This document shows positions 32,515 through 42,714 of a stretch of DNA of 64,000 bases, in pieces. A program made the translations under genes and the position numbers. Where the stretch lies: the NCBI GenBank assembly GCA_023101725.1, contig JALJCO010009080.1, forward strand, positions 1-64,000, in the 5' to 3' direction. The stretch comes from Atherinomorus stipes (lineage: Eukaryota > Chordata > Actinopteri > Atheriniformes > Atherinidae). Every line of letters starts with the position of its first letter. Position 1 is the first letter of the stretch. Below the pieces are notes generated by a model. It did no database searches, was not told where the DNA came from, and saw nothing but the letters and a program-made list of their open reading frames with translations.

Positions 32515-32947
32515 CTTCACTAGCAGCACAGAAATACACACCGCTGTCCACAGACTGTCTCAGCTCTGGAATAAGCAGAGATGACAGACTGCTGCCATCA
32601 CCAGTCACATTATAGGAGCTTTTGAATGGATCTTCAACAACTGGAGAGTCATAACGAACGTAGCCAAGCAGAACCATATCAGTTTTCCCAGGAGACTGTT
32701 TGTACCACTGGATCATATAAAAATTGGTGTTTGAATGGCTGCAGTTTATCTGGACGGCTTCTCCAGGATCTTTGATCACAGCGATGGGAGTCTGATGGAC
32801 GCTGTTTTTAGAGACTTCTGCACATGAAAACAGAGACAAACATTTTAGAGCTGAGACTGGACTGAACTGTGGAGGATCTGCTGGGTTTTTAATGTTACCT
32901 GTTAAACAGAGCTGCAGAACTGCTGAGAGAAGCAGGAGGTGGATCAT
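32515..32947 (-). CDS. TRBV: T-cell receptor V segment, class II (EVSKN type), intact
   Basis: The leader is 32947-32899 (MIHLLLLSAVLQLCLT + G). The V exon is 32817-32515, starting EVSKNSVHQTPIAVIKDPGE. INCSHS, IQWYKQSPG, LLGYVRYD, YNVTGDG, and Cys104 in DSGVYFCAASEAQ. RSS: CACAGTG 32508-32514, 22-bp spacer, ACAAAAAGC 32477-32485. Differs from the V at 15791 by a few residues in CDR1-FR3. The transposon nest separates it from its class I partner at 22967. Confidence 0.86.
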
Positions 32948-33199
32948 GATCCCAGCGCAGATGAGAACAAAACCAGGATGATGAGCAAACTGAAGAGAGC
33001 TGCCTGCATGTAGAGGAGGAGGAGGGGTCAGCATCACGGGTGTCACATAGCATCCTGCTGTGTGGGTTAACACAGGAAGAGGAGGTTTTCATGCTGATAT
33101 CTCTGCTGGTTTGTTAGATGCAGGTGTTTTTTTCTTCAGTCTGTTTCTGTGTGGGATCATCAGAGGGGTTTTCTTCAGAAAATAAAAGCATGATTCAGC

Positions 33200-34010
33200 A
33201 CTCTGATTATGTTTTTAAAATACCAAAATCCTGTCTCAGGCCGGAGTGAAAAAAGGCACCAAAGTTTCTCAAACACTGAGAAGGATTCAAATTCTGTAAT
33301 TGTGGTAAAATGATCTCAATCTTGTATTCAGGACGGATGAATAAAATTGAAGTCTTTTTCTGACTGAGCTGTAAGAAGTCTTCCACCCTTGACTTCATAT
33401 CTAAAGTATAGTTTATTAACTTGTTTAACGTCATCAGGAGACGCGATGATGTAAAGCTGGGTATCATCAGCATAGGTGTGAAAATCAAGGCCATGTGTCC
33501 TGGTGACGTCCCCAAGAGGCAACGTGTACAATTTAAAAGAAATGGGCCTAAAATTGATCCTTGGGGAACCTCCACATCTGATTTTATGCACTCTTGAGGA
33601 CCATGTATCCATACAAAGAAACAATCTGTGAGACAGGAATAAAACCATTTTAAAATGGTACCTGAGAGGCCCACCAGACCTCTGAGTCTGTTTAAACAAA
33701 TCTGGTGGTCTACTGTATCAAAGGTGGCACTAAGATCCAGTAGCACCAGAGCAGACAGTTTCTGAGAGTCCAAATTAGACTTGAGGTCATTAACAATCTT
33801 CGAAAGGGCCGTCTACTGTGTTTTGTCCGAAAAACCAAAATGATATTTCTAGAAATTATTACATCATTTAAAAAAGTTGTGTTTGATAAAACAACTTTTT
33901 TGTTTGTTTGTTTTAAAAAGACGATTATACTTAAAAATTGTAGGTTGGATACAGGTCTGTAGTTATCAAGGATGTTGGGCTCTAAATTAAGCTGAGGTCC
34001 AAACACATCC
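33200..34010 (-). mobile_element. L2-like LINE fragment, antisense, copy 3
   Basis: The minus strand encodes [40 protein letters not shown] and, frameshifted, [11 protein letters not shown], then [15 protein letters not shown] 3' sequence. Best preserved of the three copies but still frameshifted. Non-functional. Confidence 0.75.
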
Positions 34011-34640
34011 TAACATTTTCCTAACACATCTTAACCAGGTGGGCTCATGGACGGTCTGTGGTGTGTTTGGTTTGCAGCAGGGGGGAACTGAACCTCCTGA
34101 AGAACACTTTCAGTTCGTTAGCTCTGTCCAGACCTCCATCAGTCTGATCCCCCTTTAACTTAAAGCCGGTGATCCTTTTCATTCCTGACCACACATTCCT
34201 CACGTTGTTCTGCTGGAGCTGGCTCTCCAACTTCTTCCTGTAGTCCTCCTTGCACTTCTTAGTCTGTTTTCAGTTGTTTTTGTGTGGTCTTCAGTAAATC
34301 CCTGTCTCCATCCCTGAAAGCTTTCTTTCTGATGTTCAGCAGCTTTGTCAGGTCACTGGTGACCCAGGGTTTGTTGTCAGTGAAGCACCTCACTGTTGTT
34401 GTTGGAACGATGCTGTCCACACAGAAGTTTTTTGTAATCTGTCACACACTCAGTCATGGTGTTGATGTTGTCTCCATGTTCACAGAGGACATTCCAGTCT
34501 GTGGCCTCAAAGCACCCTCTCAGAGCATCGTCAGCCTCAGTAGACCAGGTTTTAATCTGGCTGCTGCTGAACAATGGGCCTAGGTGGAGGTGATAAGAAC
34601 CTGAAAGGAGGCAGGGCAGAGGAGCTGTATGCATTCGTGA
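34011..34640 (-). mobile_element. LINE inter-domain fragment, antisense
   Basis: Minus-strand reading: NTMTECVTDYKKLLCG ... then, after frameshifts, ESQLQQNNVRNVWSGMKRIT and ANELKVFFRRF. This is the segment between endonuclease and reverse transcriptase in fish non-LTR elements. It may be the 5' continuation of copy 3 or a separate element. Confidence 0.6.
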
Positions 34641-34659
34641 TATTTGCATAAAATAAGTC

Positions 34660-35527
34660 CAACATCTCCCCTCCCTGGGCTGCCACCTTATCGTGGTGGA
34701 GGGGTTTGCATGTTCAGAAGATCCTAGGGGCTATGTTGTCTGGGGCTAGATTATGCCCCTGGTAGGGTCACCCAAGGCAAACAGGTTAATAGGGGAGGGA
34801 CCAGACAAAGCGCAGCCCAAACCCCCTCATGGAGAAAGACATTATCAAAGCCATGTGTCCCTCGCCCGGACAAGGGTCCCAGGGGCCCCTCTCTGGAGCC
34901 AGGCCTGAACGTGGGGCATAGAGGTGAGCGCCTGGTGGCTGGGCTTCTGCTTGTGAGGCCCCGTTGGGCTCAGCCTGAAAGGATTACATGGACCCCCCTT
35001 CTCGCTCTCGTGGACCCACCACCCGCAAAAGGGGCCACAGGAATTGGGTGCAGTGTGAGTTGGGCGGTGGCCGAGGGCGGGGGAGACCCTGGTGGACTGA
35101 AACCCGGCTGCAGAAGCTAGCTCTGGGGACGTGGAATGTCTAGACTAGATATAGTTGGACTCACCTCAACGCTCAGCTCAGGCTCTGGAAACACCATCCT
35201 CGAGAGGGTTTGGACCTTGTCCCCTTCTAGAGTTGCTACTGGTGAGAGGCGCCGAGCAGGTGTGGGCATACTCATTGCCCCCCGGCTCGGCGCCTGTATG
35301 TTGGGGTTTACCCCGGTGGATGAAAGGGTAGCCTCCCTCCGCCTCCGGGTGGGGGGGATGGGTCCTGACTGTTGTTTGTGCCGATACACCGAAGACCCTT
35401 TCTGGAGTCCTTGGACGGTGTGTTGGAAAGCGCTCCTTCCGGGGACTCCATCGTTCTGCTGGGGGACTTCAATGCTCATGTGGGCAATGACAGTGAGACC
35501 TGGAGGGGTGTGATTGGGAGGAACGGT
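34660..35527 (+). mobile_element. 5' end of an APE-type LINE, 3' part missing
   Basis: Starts with a G/C-rich leader (CTGGGCTGCCACCTTATCGT). It then encodes, with frameshifts, an apurinic-type endonuclease: RLDIVGLTST, GERRRAGVGILIAPRLG, VDERVASLRLRVGG, and [20 protein letters not shown] with the GDFNAHVG motif. It stops abruptly where the V pseudogene RSS begins. Keeping the 5' end and losing the 3' end is opposite to normal LINE truncation. A matching 5' leader fragment is at about 45600-45930. Confidence 0.7.
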
Positions 35528-35534
35528 CATCGTG

Positions 35535-35770
35535 CTATGTTCGCTGCACAGAAGTAAATTGCATGGTGATCCAGTCTGACAGCTTGGATGTGCAGAGATC
35601 CGTTTTTTTCTTCCATCTCAACCCAAATCTCCACTGATGTTGAAAAGATCTTTACAGTATATTGAGTTTCCATGGCGACAGCTTTATAGTATAAATATCC
35701 GAGTTTCACAGCTGATTCTCTGGGGGACCACTTTTATCATGGCTACAGAAAATCAGCACTTCAGAATCTG
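35535..35770 (-). pseudogene. TRBV: T-cell receptor V segment, class II, truncated
   Basis: The minus strand reads LGYLYYKAVAMETQYTVKIF, then a run ending [20 protein letters not shown] with Cys104, so FR2-end to FR3 survive. No leader, FR1 or WYKQ is recognisable upstream. A degraded heptamer CACGATG (35528-35534) follows Cys104. The spacer and nonamer are replaced by LINE sequence. Dead segment. Confidence 0.7.
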
Positions 35771-36138
35771 AGAAGAGATCTGGAGACCTCCAGATAAAAA
35801 CATGTCAAAGAACTAAAATCATTTAATCATTATTATTGTTTTCAGGTGATTACCAGCCAGGCAGGAGAGGAAGAGTAAAGGAACCATGCTGACTGTCAAC
35901 TCCTTCAATGACAAGTCAAACTGTCAGAGTTTTAGAGACATCACATGACTGAAGCGGTGAGGTTTAACCCATGCTCTGCTGATCAGACTTAAACAGGAAG
36001 TGATGTCAGCAGCGTTATGGGCGCCAGACCAGATCAGGAGCTTGGAGGCGTTTGTTCTTGTTCAAAACCACTGAAGAAGATAACAGAGTTGAGAAGAGAG
36101 AGTTTTTGTATGAGGAGTGTGTGTTTGCTGGTGATGTG

Positions 36139-36570
36139 CATAGCTGGCTGCGCAGTAGTACACTGCAGTGTGTTCAGCTGTCAGCTCCACCACAAACAGA
36201 GAGCCGTTCTTCTTCTTCTCTCCACTCAGATCTCCACTGATGCTGAAATGCTTCTCAGAAGACTTCTCATAGTCTGGGTTGTTGTAGTTCAAATGTCCGA
36301 TACGCTGCAGAGCTCGGCTTCCAGGAGATTTTCTGTACCAGTGCATCTGGGTGTAGTCTGTTCTCTCATGAGTGCAGATCAGCTGGATTTTGTCTCCAGG
36401 GTTTCTGAAAGCTTCTGGAGGTGATTGATTGACTTTAACACCCAGACAAACACCTAGAAAGAGAGAAGATGAAACACTGTAACTGTGCTGAAACTACAGA
36501 AGAAGAAAGATTCCTGAATAATGAAAATAATTTCACCTATCAGCCAAAATAAAAAGGGAAACATCAGCAT
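36139..36570 (-). CDS. TRBV: T-cell receptor V segment, class II, intact frame, weak heptamer
   Basis: The leader is 36570-36537 (MLMFPFLFWLI + G, short). The V exon is 36453-36139, starting GVCLGVKVNQSPPEAFRNPG. It has ICTHERTDYTQMHWYRKSPG, IGHLNYN, FSISGDLSGEKKKNGSLFV, and Cys104 in HTAVYYCAASYA. RSS: heptamer CACATCA (36132-36138; only CACA matches consensus), 22-bp spacer, nonamer ACAAAAACT (36101-36109). The frame is complete, but the poor heptamer should lower rearrangement frequency (inference from known RSS rules). Single copy here. Confidence 0.8.
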
Positions 36571-36788
36571 GATGAGCTTCTGTCTCGGTGAACACACACC
36601 TGAATGGCTCTGACTCGTAACTGCACACGTCTTCTAACGTCTCCCCTCTGAAAGCTTCTAGCTGGATTATTTCTGAAACTCTAGCACCACCTACTGGAAA
36701 CACATGGAAGTGAAGCTCATACGTGCATGAAAGAGATAAACTGGAAACCAGTTTTTGTTCAGCTGCTCAGACTTTTCTCATCACTGTG

Positions 36789-37289
36789 TTTGCTGACGGC
36801 ACAGAAATACACACCGCTGTCATCAGGCTGCAGGTCTCTCACAGTCAGAGCCCCGTTCTCGATGCTGCCTTTGCTGGCTGAATATTTGCTCTGAGGGCTC
36901 CCACCGTAGTCTGGAGTCCCACCAAAAACTGTATACACAACCAGGGTCATGGTCTCCCCTGGACGCTGCCTGTACCAGTACATCTGGTTGTGACCTTTAT
37001 CTTTGGTGTGGCTGCAGTTCATCTCTGCAGACTGGGACTCAGAACTCCAGCTGGTTTCAGGGTACTGGATCACATCCTGGCAGAGTACTGAGAAGAAAAC
37101 AAAAAATGGATTTTAATTTCTTTTAGATATTGATGGAAAACCCTCCAACATGACAGAAAGAATTTAGCATGTAGCCACAAGGTTTTAGTCTTAGATAATA
37201 ATTATGAAGCCTTCACGTCTCCTACAAGCTCACAGTTAAACTCCTGTACCTTGAAGCCACAAAGACATGATAAGAAGTATGTGAGCCAT
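36789..37289 (-). CDS. TRBV: T-cell receptor V segment, class I, intact
   Basis: The leader is 37289-37250 (MAHILLIMSLWLQ + G). The V exon is 37087-36789, encoding VLCQDVIQYPETSWSSES and so on. MNCSHTKDKGHNQMYWYRQ, LVVYTVFGGTPDYGG, and DSGVYFCAVSKHSD with Cys104. RSS: perfect CACAGTG 36782-36788, 23-bp spacer, ACAAAAACT 36750-36758. Intron 162 bp. It is divergent from the SDVN cluster and present once in this window. Confidence 0.87.
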
Positions 37290-37536
37290 CGTGGAGTGAT
37301 AATATTTAACTCTGAGAAGCAGAATAATGTTTGAACTCACTGCTGTTTATGAGGAGGTGGAGCATTAAGCCCATTGCTCTGCAGTAAGAACCTCCCATTC
37401 CCCTCCCTGATTGCAATCACAAGGAAAACCAGCATTGGTTTGTGTGCAGGTGCAGGTTGGAAGCTACTGTATGATTGAGCAACGTGTGTGTGATTGGGAG
37501 TTTTCGTATTGAGGAGCTGCGACATGTTACACTGTG

Positions 37537-37645
37537 TAAACTAGCAGCATAGAAGTAAACTGCACTGCTGCTCAGACTGAGTCCAACTATAAAATACAGA
37601 GTTGCAGAAAAAAAATTGTCTCTTATTAATAATACCAACTGCTGA
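37537..37645 (-). pseudogene. V-segment relic with Cys104 changed to Tyr
   Basis: The minus strand reads LSLSSSAVYFYAASLHS, matching the class II FR3 end (LSLNSSAVYFCAAS) except that the essential Cys104 is Tyr. RSS still recognisable: CACAGTG 37530-37536, 22-bp spacer, ACGAAAACT 37499-37507. Upstream FR1-FR2 is scrambled. Confidence 0.7.
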
Positions 37646-37843
37646 ATTTTTCCAGCATCTGGTATTTGTTGGGGGGTTTTAACGCCTGCTCAACTCGGCC
37701 TCTGTTATACAAATGCATCCAGGAACAAACAGCTGTTCTTCCAGACAGAGTCCAGCCATAATCGGTGTGTAACACGTATTCAGCACGAGTCATAATAATC
37801 CTGGCACTCTTTCAGATCAGATGTACACAATGATTTACAATAA

Positions 37844-38991
37844 CAGTTTTTTTTAATTGCTTACACACATTTTCAAAGCTCTTTGTCTTTTTTAATAAAA
37901 AAAAAACTTTACACACAAATCCGATTATTGCTCACACAAAATGCAAAAAATCTCACATACTTGTGTATATTATTTACACACTGTTGCTCTAAATCTAAAG
38001 CTCTTTTGTTTTTATTGATTTGCTCCATATATATGATGCCATATAAGAGCGAAAATAGCATGCAAATAGAAGTTGACACAAGCAATAAGGGAACCAAAAA
38101 TATTTTACTGTATATCCTGAATAAATCTGTTGCTGCTGTGGATGCAGCATTGTGTAGCACTGCAATAGAAATCAAAGCAAAGTACACTCATCACACATGG
38201 CTAAAGCAAAGCTGTCTGGGCATTGTTGTTTCATTGTTCAGGACAGATAGTTTGACCTTTGACTTATTTATAGGCCTACATGTTTGTCAACACTGCAAAA
38301 ACTCAAATCTTAGCGAGTATATTTTCTAATTTCTAGTCAAAATATTTAATCACACTCAAAATAGGAGAAAGAGAAACATTTCAGTGAGATATCTGAACTT
38401 GTTTTACTGTAAGGCAATGCATCTTACAGTATTTCAAGAAATCTTATCAAGAAAATTTTGCGCACTGTTTGACATTAGCAGAATTTTTTGCTTACGTATT
38501 ACAAGCAAAAAAAAAAAAATTAACCTATTTTACTGTTTCTATATCTCACTTAAATGTTTCTCTTTAGGTAATTTTTTCTCATTTTGAGTGTGATGAGATA
38601 TTTTCACTAGAAATTAGAAAAATATACTTGGTTAGATTTGAGTTTTTGTTGGGAAGGAGGGATTTGTTGGTGTTCAGTAAAGCAGTCATTGTTTCCACCT
38701 GTGAGGACAGAGTTGAATAATTCAACAGGCTCTGTTGAATAAGTGTGGCATTTATATGGTTGTGTTTAAAATGGGAAATCAAGTTACTTCCTGATAGATT
38801 TTTGTGTGTTAGGTAGAACATTGTGTCTAGTTATTTGCAAAAGTTGAATAGCTCCAATGAAAACTGTGTCAAGGCTGAGAATGTGTTTATGGTTTTACTT
38901 ATTTGAGGTGAAGTTGTGAGGTTTGAGTGATTGGTTTAGAAATAGTGTGATATATAAAGGTTTTGTGTGTTATATTTGAAAAAAAAAACTG
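37844..38991. mobile_element. Tc1-like element A, copy 2
   Basis: Ends CAGTTTTTTTTAATTGC and (reverse complemented) CAGTTTTTTTTTTCAAATA, TA outside. Collinear with element A copy 1 but lacking the SINE, the LTR element and element B. It provides their empty sites. Internal palindrome 38292-38650. No transposase frame. Confidence 0.65.
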
Positions 38992-39024
38992 TAAAAATAT
39001 GTTCAATTGTATATATTTTGATAT

Positions 39025-39090
39025 ATGAGTCGCACAAGGCACCAAACTATGAAAAAAAGTGTGACTTATAGTCCGGAAAATACGGTATTT
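39025..39090. repeat. Short interspersed fish repeat
   Basis: GAGTCGCACAAGGCACCAAA ... CTTATAGTCCGGAAAATACG is the familiar end of a high-copy fish DNA-transposon MITE. Fragment only. Confidence 0.45.
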
Positions 39091-39374
39091 ATCCTGTTTT
39101 CATGCTGTTTCTCTGCAGGTCTGGAGCTCTATGATGTTGATGTCATGTGAAAACAACAGTTTTGTGTGAGTCCAGCTGTCAGAATCACTTATATTACTGT
39201 GTTTTATATACTCGTCTGTCTTCAGACATCTGGGAAATCCTCTGCGAATCCTGTTTCATCATCCTATGAGAAGGACTCCATATCGGTACCCGTTTAAATC
39301 AAACCATTAGGAACAAAGTGAGATCCTCATCATGCCTGCATCATGCCAGCGATCACACGCGTCTGCATCATCTT

Positions 39375-39505
39375 CTGCCTGCAGCTTCTTCACGGTGAAC
39401 GTTCCTCTCTCAGCTTCAGTCTTGATGGCTGAAAATTTATCTTTACTGAAATTTCCAAAGTCATGTTAGTTTTGTGTTAGTCATGAAGACGATCAGCTTT
39501 GACAC
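39375..39505 (-). pseudogene. V-segment relic, FR3 (class I)
   Basis: With frameshifts, the minus strand keeps LIVFMTN, then KFSAIKTEAERGTFTVKKL. This matches the FR3 of the V at 22967 (KFSATKTEVERGNFTVKN). No leader, Cys104 or RSS remains. It shows that the FR3 type donated to the chimeric V once existed further upstream in the array. Confidence 0.6.
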
Positions 39506-39886
39506 CGTTGCAACAAGTTAGACCTGTTTGTGTTCCAGTTCAACAACGATTAGTTTCTGTAGAAACTTTTGACCCAAAACTCACCCTACAGTAAAAAATC
39601 AGCGAGTCATCGCAGAAAGCAGAAATCTGAAGAAGCTGAGAGGCTGATGTTTGGTGAGGTTTATTTTCTGGAGGACACATTTACAAGCTGTAGCATATTT
39701 AGACAGAAATACAGATGGGAGTGTCTTCATCTGTGACGTTCTCTGATCCTGCAAGCTGCTCTATGATCACATGATGAATGAAAGTGGAACCACGAGTATT
39801 TGTGGTATTTGACACCCCTCTTATGGTAGACAAGTGAGAGGAGAAGAGGTTTTTGTTCTGGATCTGGCTGCATGTGGATCACTGTG

Positions 39887-40403
39887 TTGACTGACGGCAC
39901 AGAAATACAGGCCTCCGTCTCCTGACAGCAGATTCTTCACCGTGAAACTCCCACTGAAAGCATCAGGTTTGGTGACTGAGAACTTCTCATCTCTGAACTC
40001 TGCTTCAAAGTCAGGTTCGTTATTTTCAACAGTGTACACCATCTGTTTCATGGTTTCTCCAGGCTGCTGCCTGTACGAGTACATCAGGAAATAGGTGAAA
40101 TCCTTGCTATGTTTGCAGTCTATCGTTGCGTTTTCACCCTGAAATCTCCACATCACGGAGGGCTGGGTGACATCACTCCCCTCCATCAGACCTGCATATA
40201 AGAGAAAGCTTACTGCAGACTTCTGAACATTTACTGAACAATATTGGTTATTTGTTGTTTTTCCTTCCAATAATTAATTATTAACTGAGCTCATTCAACA
40301 CAAAACATGAAATAATTTGATTATTTGCTATAAGAAACATACCTGAGATCCACAGCAGGAAAAATGGCAGAACAAGAAGCTGTTTTTTCATGATTATATT
40401 CAT
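39887..40403 (-). CDS. TRBV: T-cell receptor V segment, class I, frame intact, FR2 Trp lost
   Basis: The leader is 40403-40343 (MNIIMKKQLLVLPFFLLWIS + G). The V exon is 40191-39887, starting GLMEGSDVTQPSVMWRFQGE. IDCKHSKDFTYFLMYSYRQQ, MVYTVENNEPDFEAEF, and GGLYFCAVSQHSD with Cys104. RSS perfect: 39848-39886, 23-bp spacer, ACAAAAACC. The usual MYWYRQ is MYSYRQ (TGG to TCG), removing the core Trp that packs on the disulphide. It can rearrange, but the domain may not fold well. IMGT rules would score it ORF or pseudogene. Confidence 0.8.
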
Positions 40404-41256
40404 CTTCTGTGTGACAGAAAGTGTCAGAGTGTCAGACAGTTGTAGGTGGGAGTTTCCTGCATTAAAACATCACAGGGAGCTTCATGTGGTTCTGATCGTC
40501 ACCATACAGGTCATGCCCTCTAGGTGCTTTCTTTCATTATGTTAAAGCTACAAATACAAATTGTTTTTGCATCTGCAGAAAATATTTACAGAAAAAATAA
40601 AAATGTAAAAACATAAGTTTTTGAAGGCAGGATAGTTTGAAAGTTTGACTTTTACAGTTTTTTTTTATTGCTAAAACACAAAAAGCAAATATTAGGCACA
40701 ATTTTCATTATTTCTGTTCCCAGTCGCTTGACTCAATGTTACTACTTATCTTATTAGAACTCTGACTTTCCTTCTTTACACTCTGATGTCAATTTCACAT
40801 CACCCTGACATCAAAACACAACACAATTTTTCAGGTTTGCACACACTCCTCACATGAAATCTCAAAGCATCAATCCACAACACACATATATTCAAATTAT
40901 TAAAGTTTTGGGTCTGGCGAGCAGTTTGCAATCAAAGACTGCAGCATAAAAGAAGGTTTGATCCTCTGTGAGCAGGAGAACAGAGACAGAGAGAGGAATT
41001 GTTCTCAGCTGGGGGTGGAAGGTGTGTGAAAGGAACCCACAGAGGTCCCCCTGCTTCAAGCCATGAAGGAGGCTTGTGGAACTGTGGGCTTTGAGGCCTG
41101 TCAGGGCTTCATGCGGCACTCTAGTGGTCTTTCAGCGCTGTTTGGACCAGGAGGACATCGCCTGCGATGTTGACGAGGCCCTCTGGCCAGACGGAAACCG
41201 GGGGCATAATGCCCCATGATGCTTATGCTTGAATGGGGGGTGGGGGTGGACATTTA

Positions 41257-41987
41257 CAGCTTTTTTCAACTGTTTACACGCATTTTCAAAGCTCTTTGTC
41301 TTTTTTTAAAACCTTTGCACACAAATCCAGTTATTGCTCACACAAAATGCAAAAAAGCCCCCTATCTACTGCAAAATGTAACAGAATTCAAAATATTGTA
41401 AACACATCTCAAAAGTAAGCATTTGTCTCACCTCACAAACACATTTCCCATTTTATCATACTTGTGTACATCATTGACACACTGTTGCTCTAAATCTGAA
41501 GCTCTTTTGTTTTTATTGATTTGCTCCATATGATGCCGTATAAGAGCAAAAATAGCACGCAATTAGAAGTTGACACACTGCAAAACTCAAATTTTACCAA
41601 TTTCTGGTCAAAATATCTCATTACACTCATAATAAGACAAAATTAGCCTACTTAAAGAGAAAAATTTAAGGGAGATAAAGGATCTTGTTTTCAGGCAATG
41701 CATCTTATTTCTTTCTTTTTCTTTTTTTTTTTTTGGCCCACCACCAACCCCCCTCTTCGGAGGACAACTTTATTCTTACTTAATATTATTTCCATGCATC
41801 TTATTGTAAGAAATCTTATCGAGAAAATTTTGATTGATCGATTGGCAGATTTTTTTTTCTTATTACAAGCAAAAAAATCTTGGACACTCTTACTGTAAAA
41901 TAAGTAAAAGTAGATTATTTTGATAAATTAATAAGTAAGCGAATAAATTTATAAATAGTGTGTGTGTAAGCAACTGCAAAAATACTG
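41257..41987. mobile_element. Tc1-like element A family, copy 3 (nested)
   Basis: Ends CAGCTTTTTTCAACTGTTTAC and (reverse complemented) CAGTATTTTTGCAGTTGC, TA outside. Collinear with parts of A copies 1 and 2, including the AAACTCAAATTTTACC internal palindrome. It also holds a T-rich insertion near 41710-41800. Confidence 0.55.
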
Positions 41988-42109
41988 TAAAAATAAAATG
42001 TTTTGTCTGAAAATTTGTGTGATGTTTTATGTTTGTCTGTGAGAGAAGTGGGCATTGTCATTAATTCAGTGTGCTCCATTTCTATAATTGTGTTTTAAGT
42101 TTTGCTCTT

Positions 42110-42350
42110 CAGTTTTTTTTTTTTTTTTTTTTTTTTTTTTGTTATACTTGTATGATCCCCGAGGGGAAATTAGGCTCTGCATTTCACCCATCTCTGTACT
42201 GAGTATCAGAGAGCAGAGGGCTGCTACTTAAAGCGCCCGGGGAGCATTTGGAGGGTTAAGGACCTTGCTCAGGGATCCACAGTGTTTAACCTAGGAGTCG
42301 TGTCGGGGACTCGAACCCGGGTCCTGTACATGACTGGTGGTATTCAGCCA
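42110..42350 (-). mobile_element. tRNA-derived SINE with poly-T left end
   Basis: Poly-T at 42113-42140 (a poly-A tail read on the minus strand), body TGATCCCCGAGGGGAAATT, and a perfect B box GGTTCGAGTCC at 42307-42317 on the minus strand. Typical fish tRNA SINE. Confidence 0.6.
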
Positions 42351-42714
42351 AAAGCAGTTGTGTTTATTCAGTGAATAATATGTGTGTGTGTGAAAATATG
42401 GCTGTGTTTACCAAATGAAAACACGAGTTCCATTTTGTGAACATGTTAAGAGATTGATGGCAGAGTTTTTTTGCAAAAGGACGCCAGGGTTTAGCCATTT
42501 GTGTGTGACGTTTGGAGTTTAGTGTGTGCCGTTTTGAAAAAAACGTACAGTTTGTAAAAACGTCTTTTGGCAATTGAAAAAAAACTGTACCAGTCTAATA
42601 AATGATGTTCTGCTGTGCCAAGAATAAAATGTAAAGTCTGGGACTAAACAACATTGTCAGAGGCAGGTGTTTAGATCTTTACCTGTTTGCAGAGCTTCTG
42701 TATTGACTTCAGGG

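Larger units (their letters stand above)
40655..42587 (+). mobile_element. Tc1-like element B family, copy 2, with nested insertions
   Basis: Ends CAGTTTTTTTTTATTGC and (reverse complemented) CAGTTTTTTTTCAATTGCC, TA on both sides. About 41063-41215 encodes the C-terminal tail of the same transposase family, shifted in places (MKEACGTVGFEACQGFMRHS, then DEALWPDG-type). Inside are an A-family element (41257-41987) and a SINE (42110-42350). Decayed. Confidence 0.55.

Noticed and set aside
34660..34760. HDV-like ribozyme at the LINE 5' end (CCACCTTATCGTGGTGG hairpin in a G-rich leader)
   Set aside because: The hairpin is real but I could not form the full nested double pseudoknot by eye. A structure-descriptor search would be needed.
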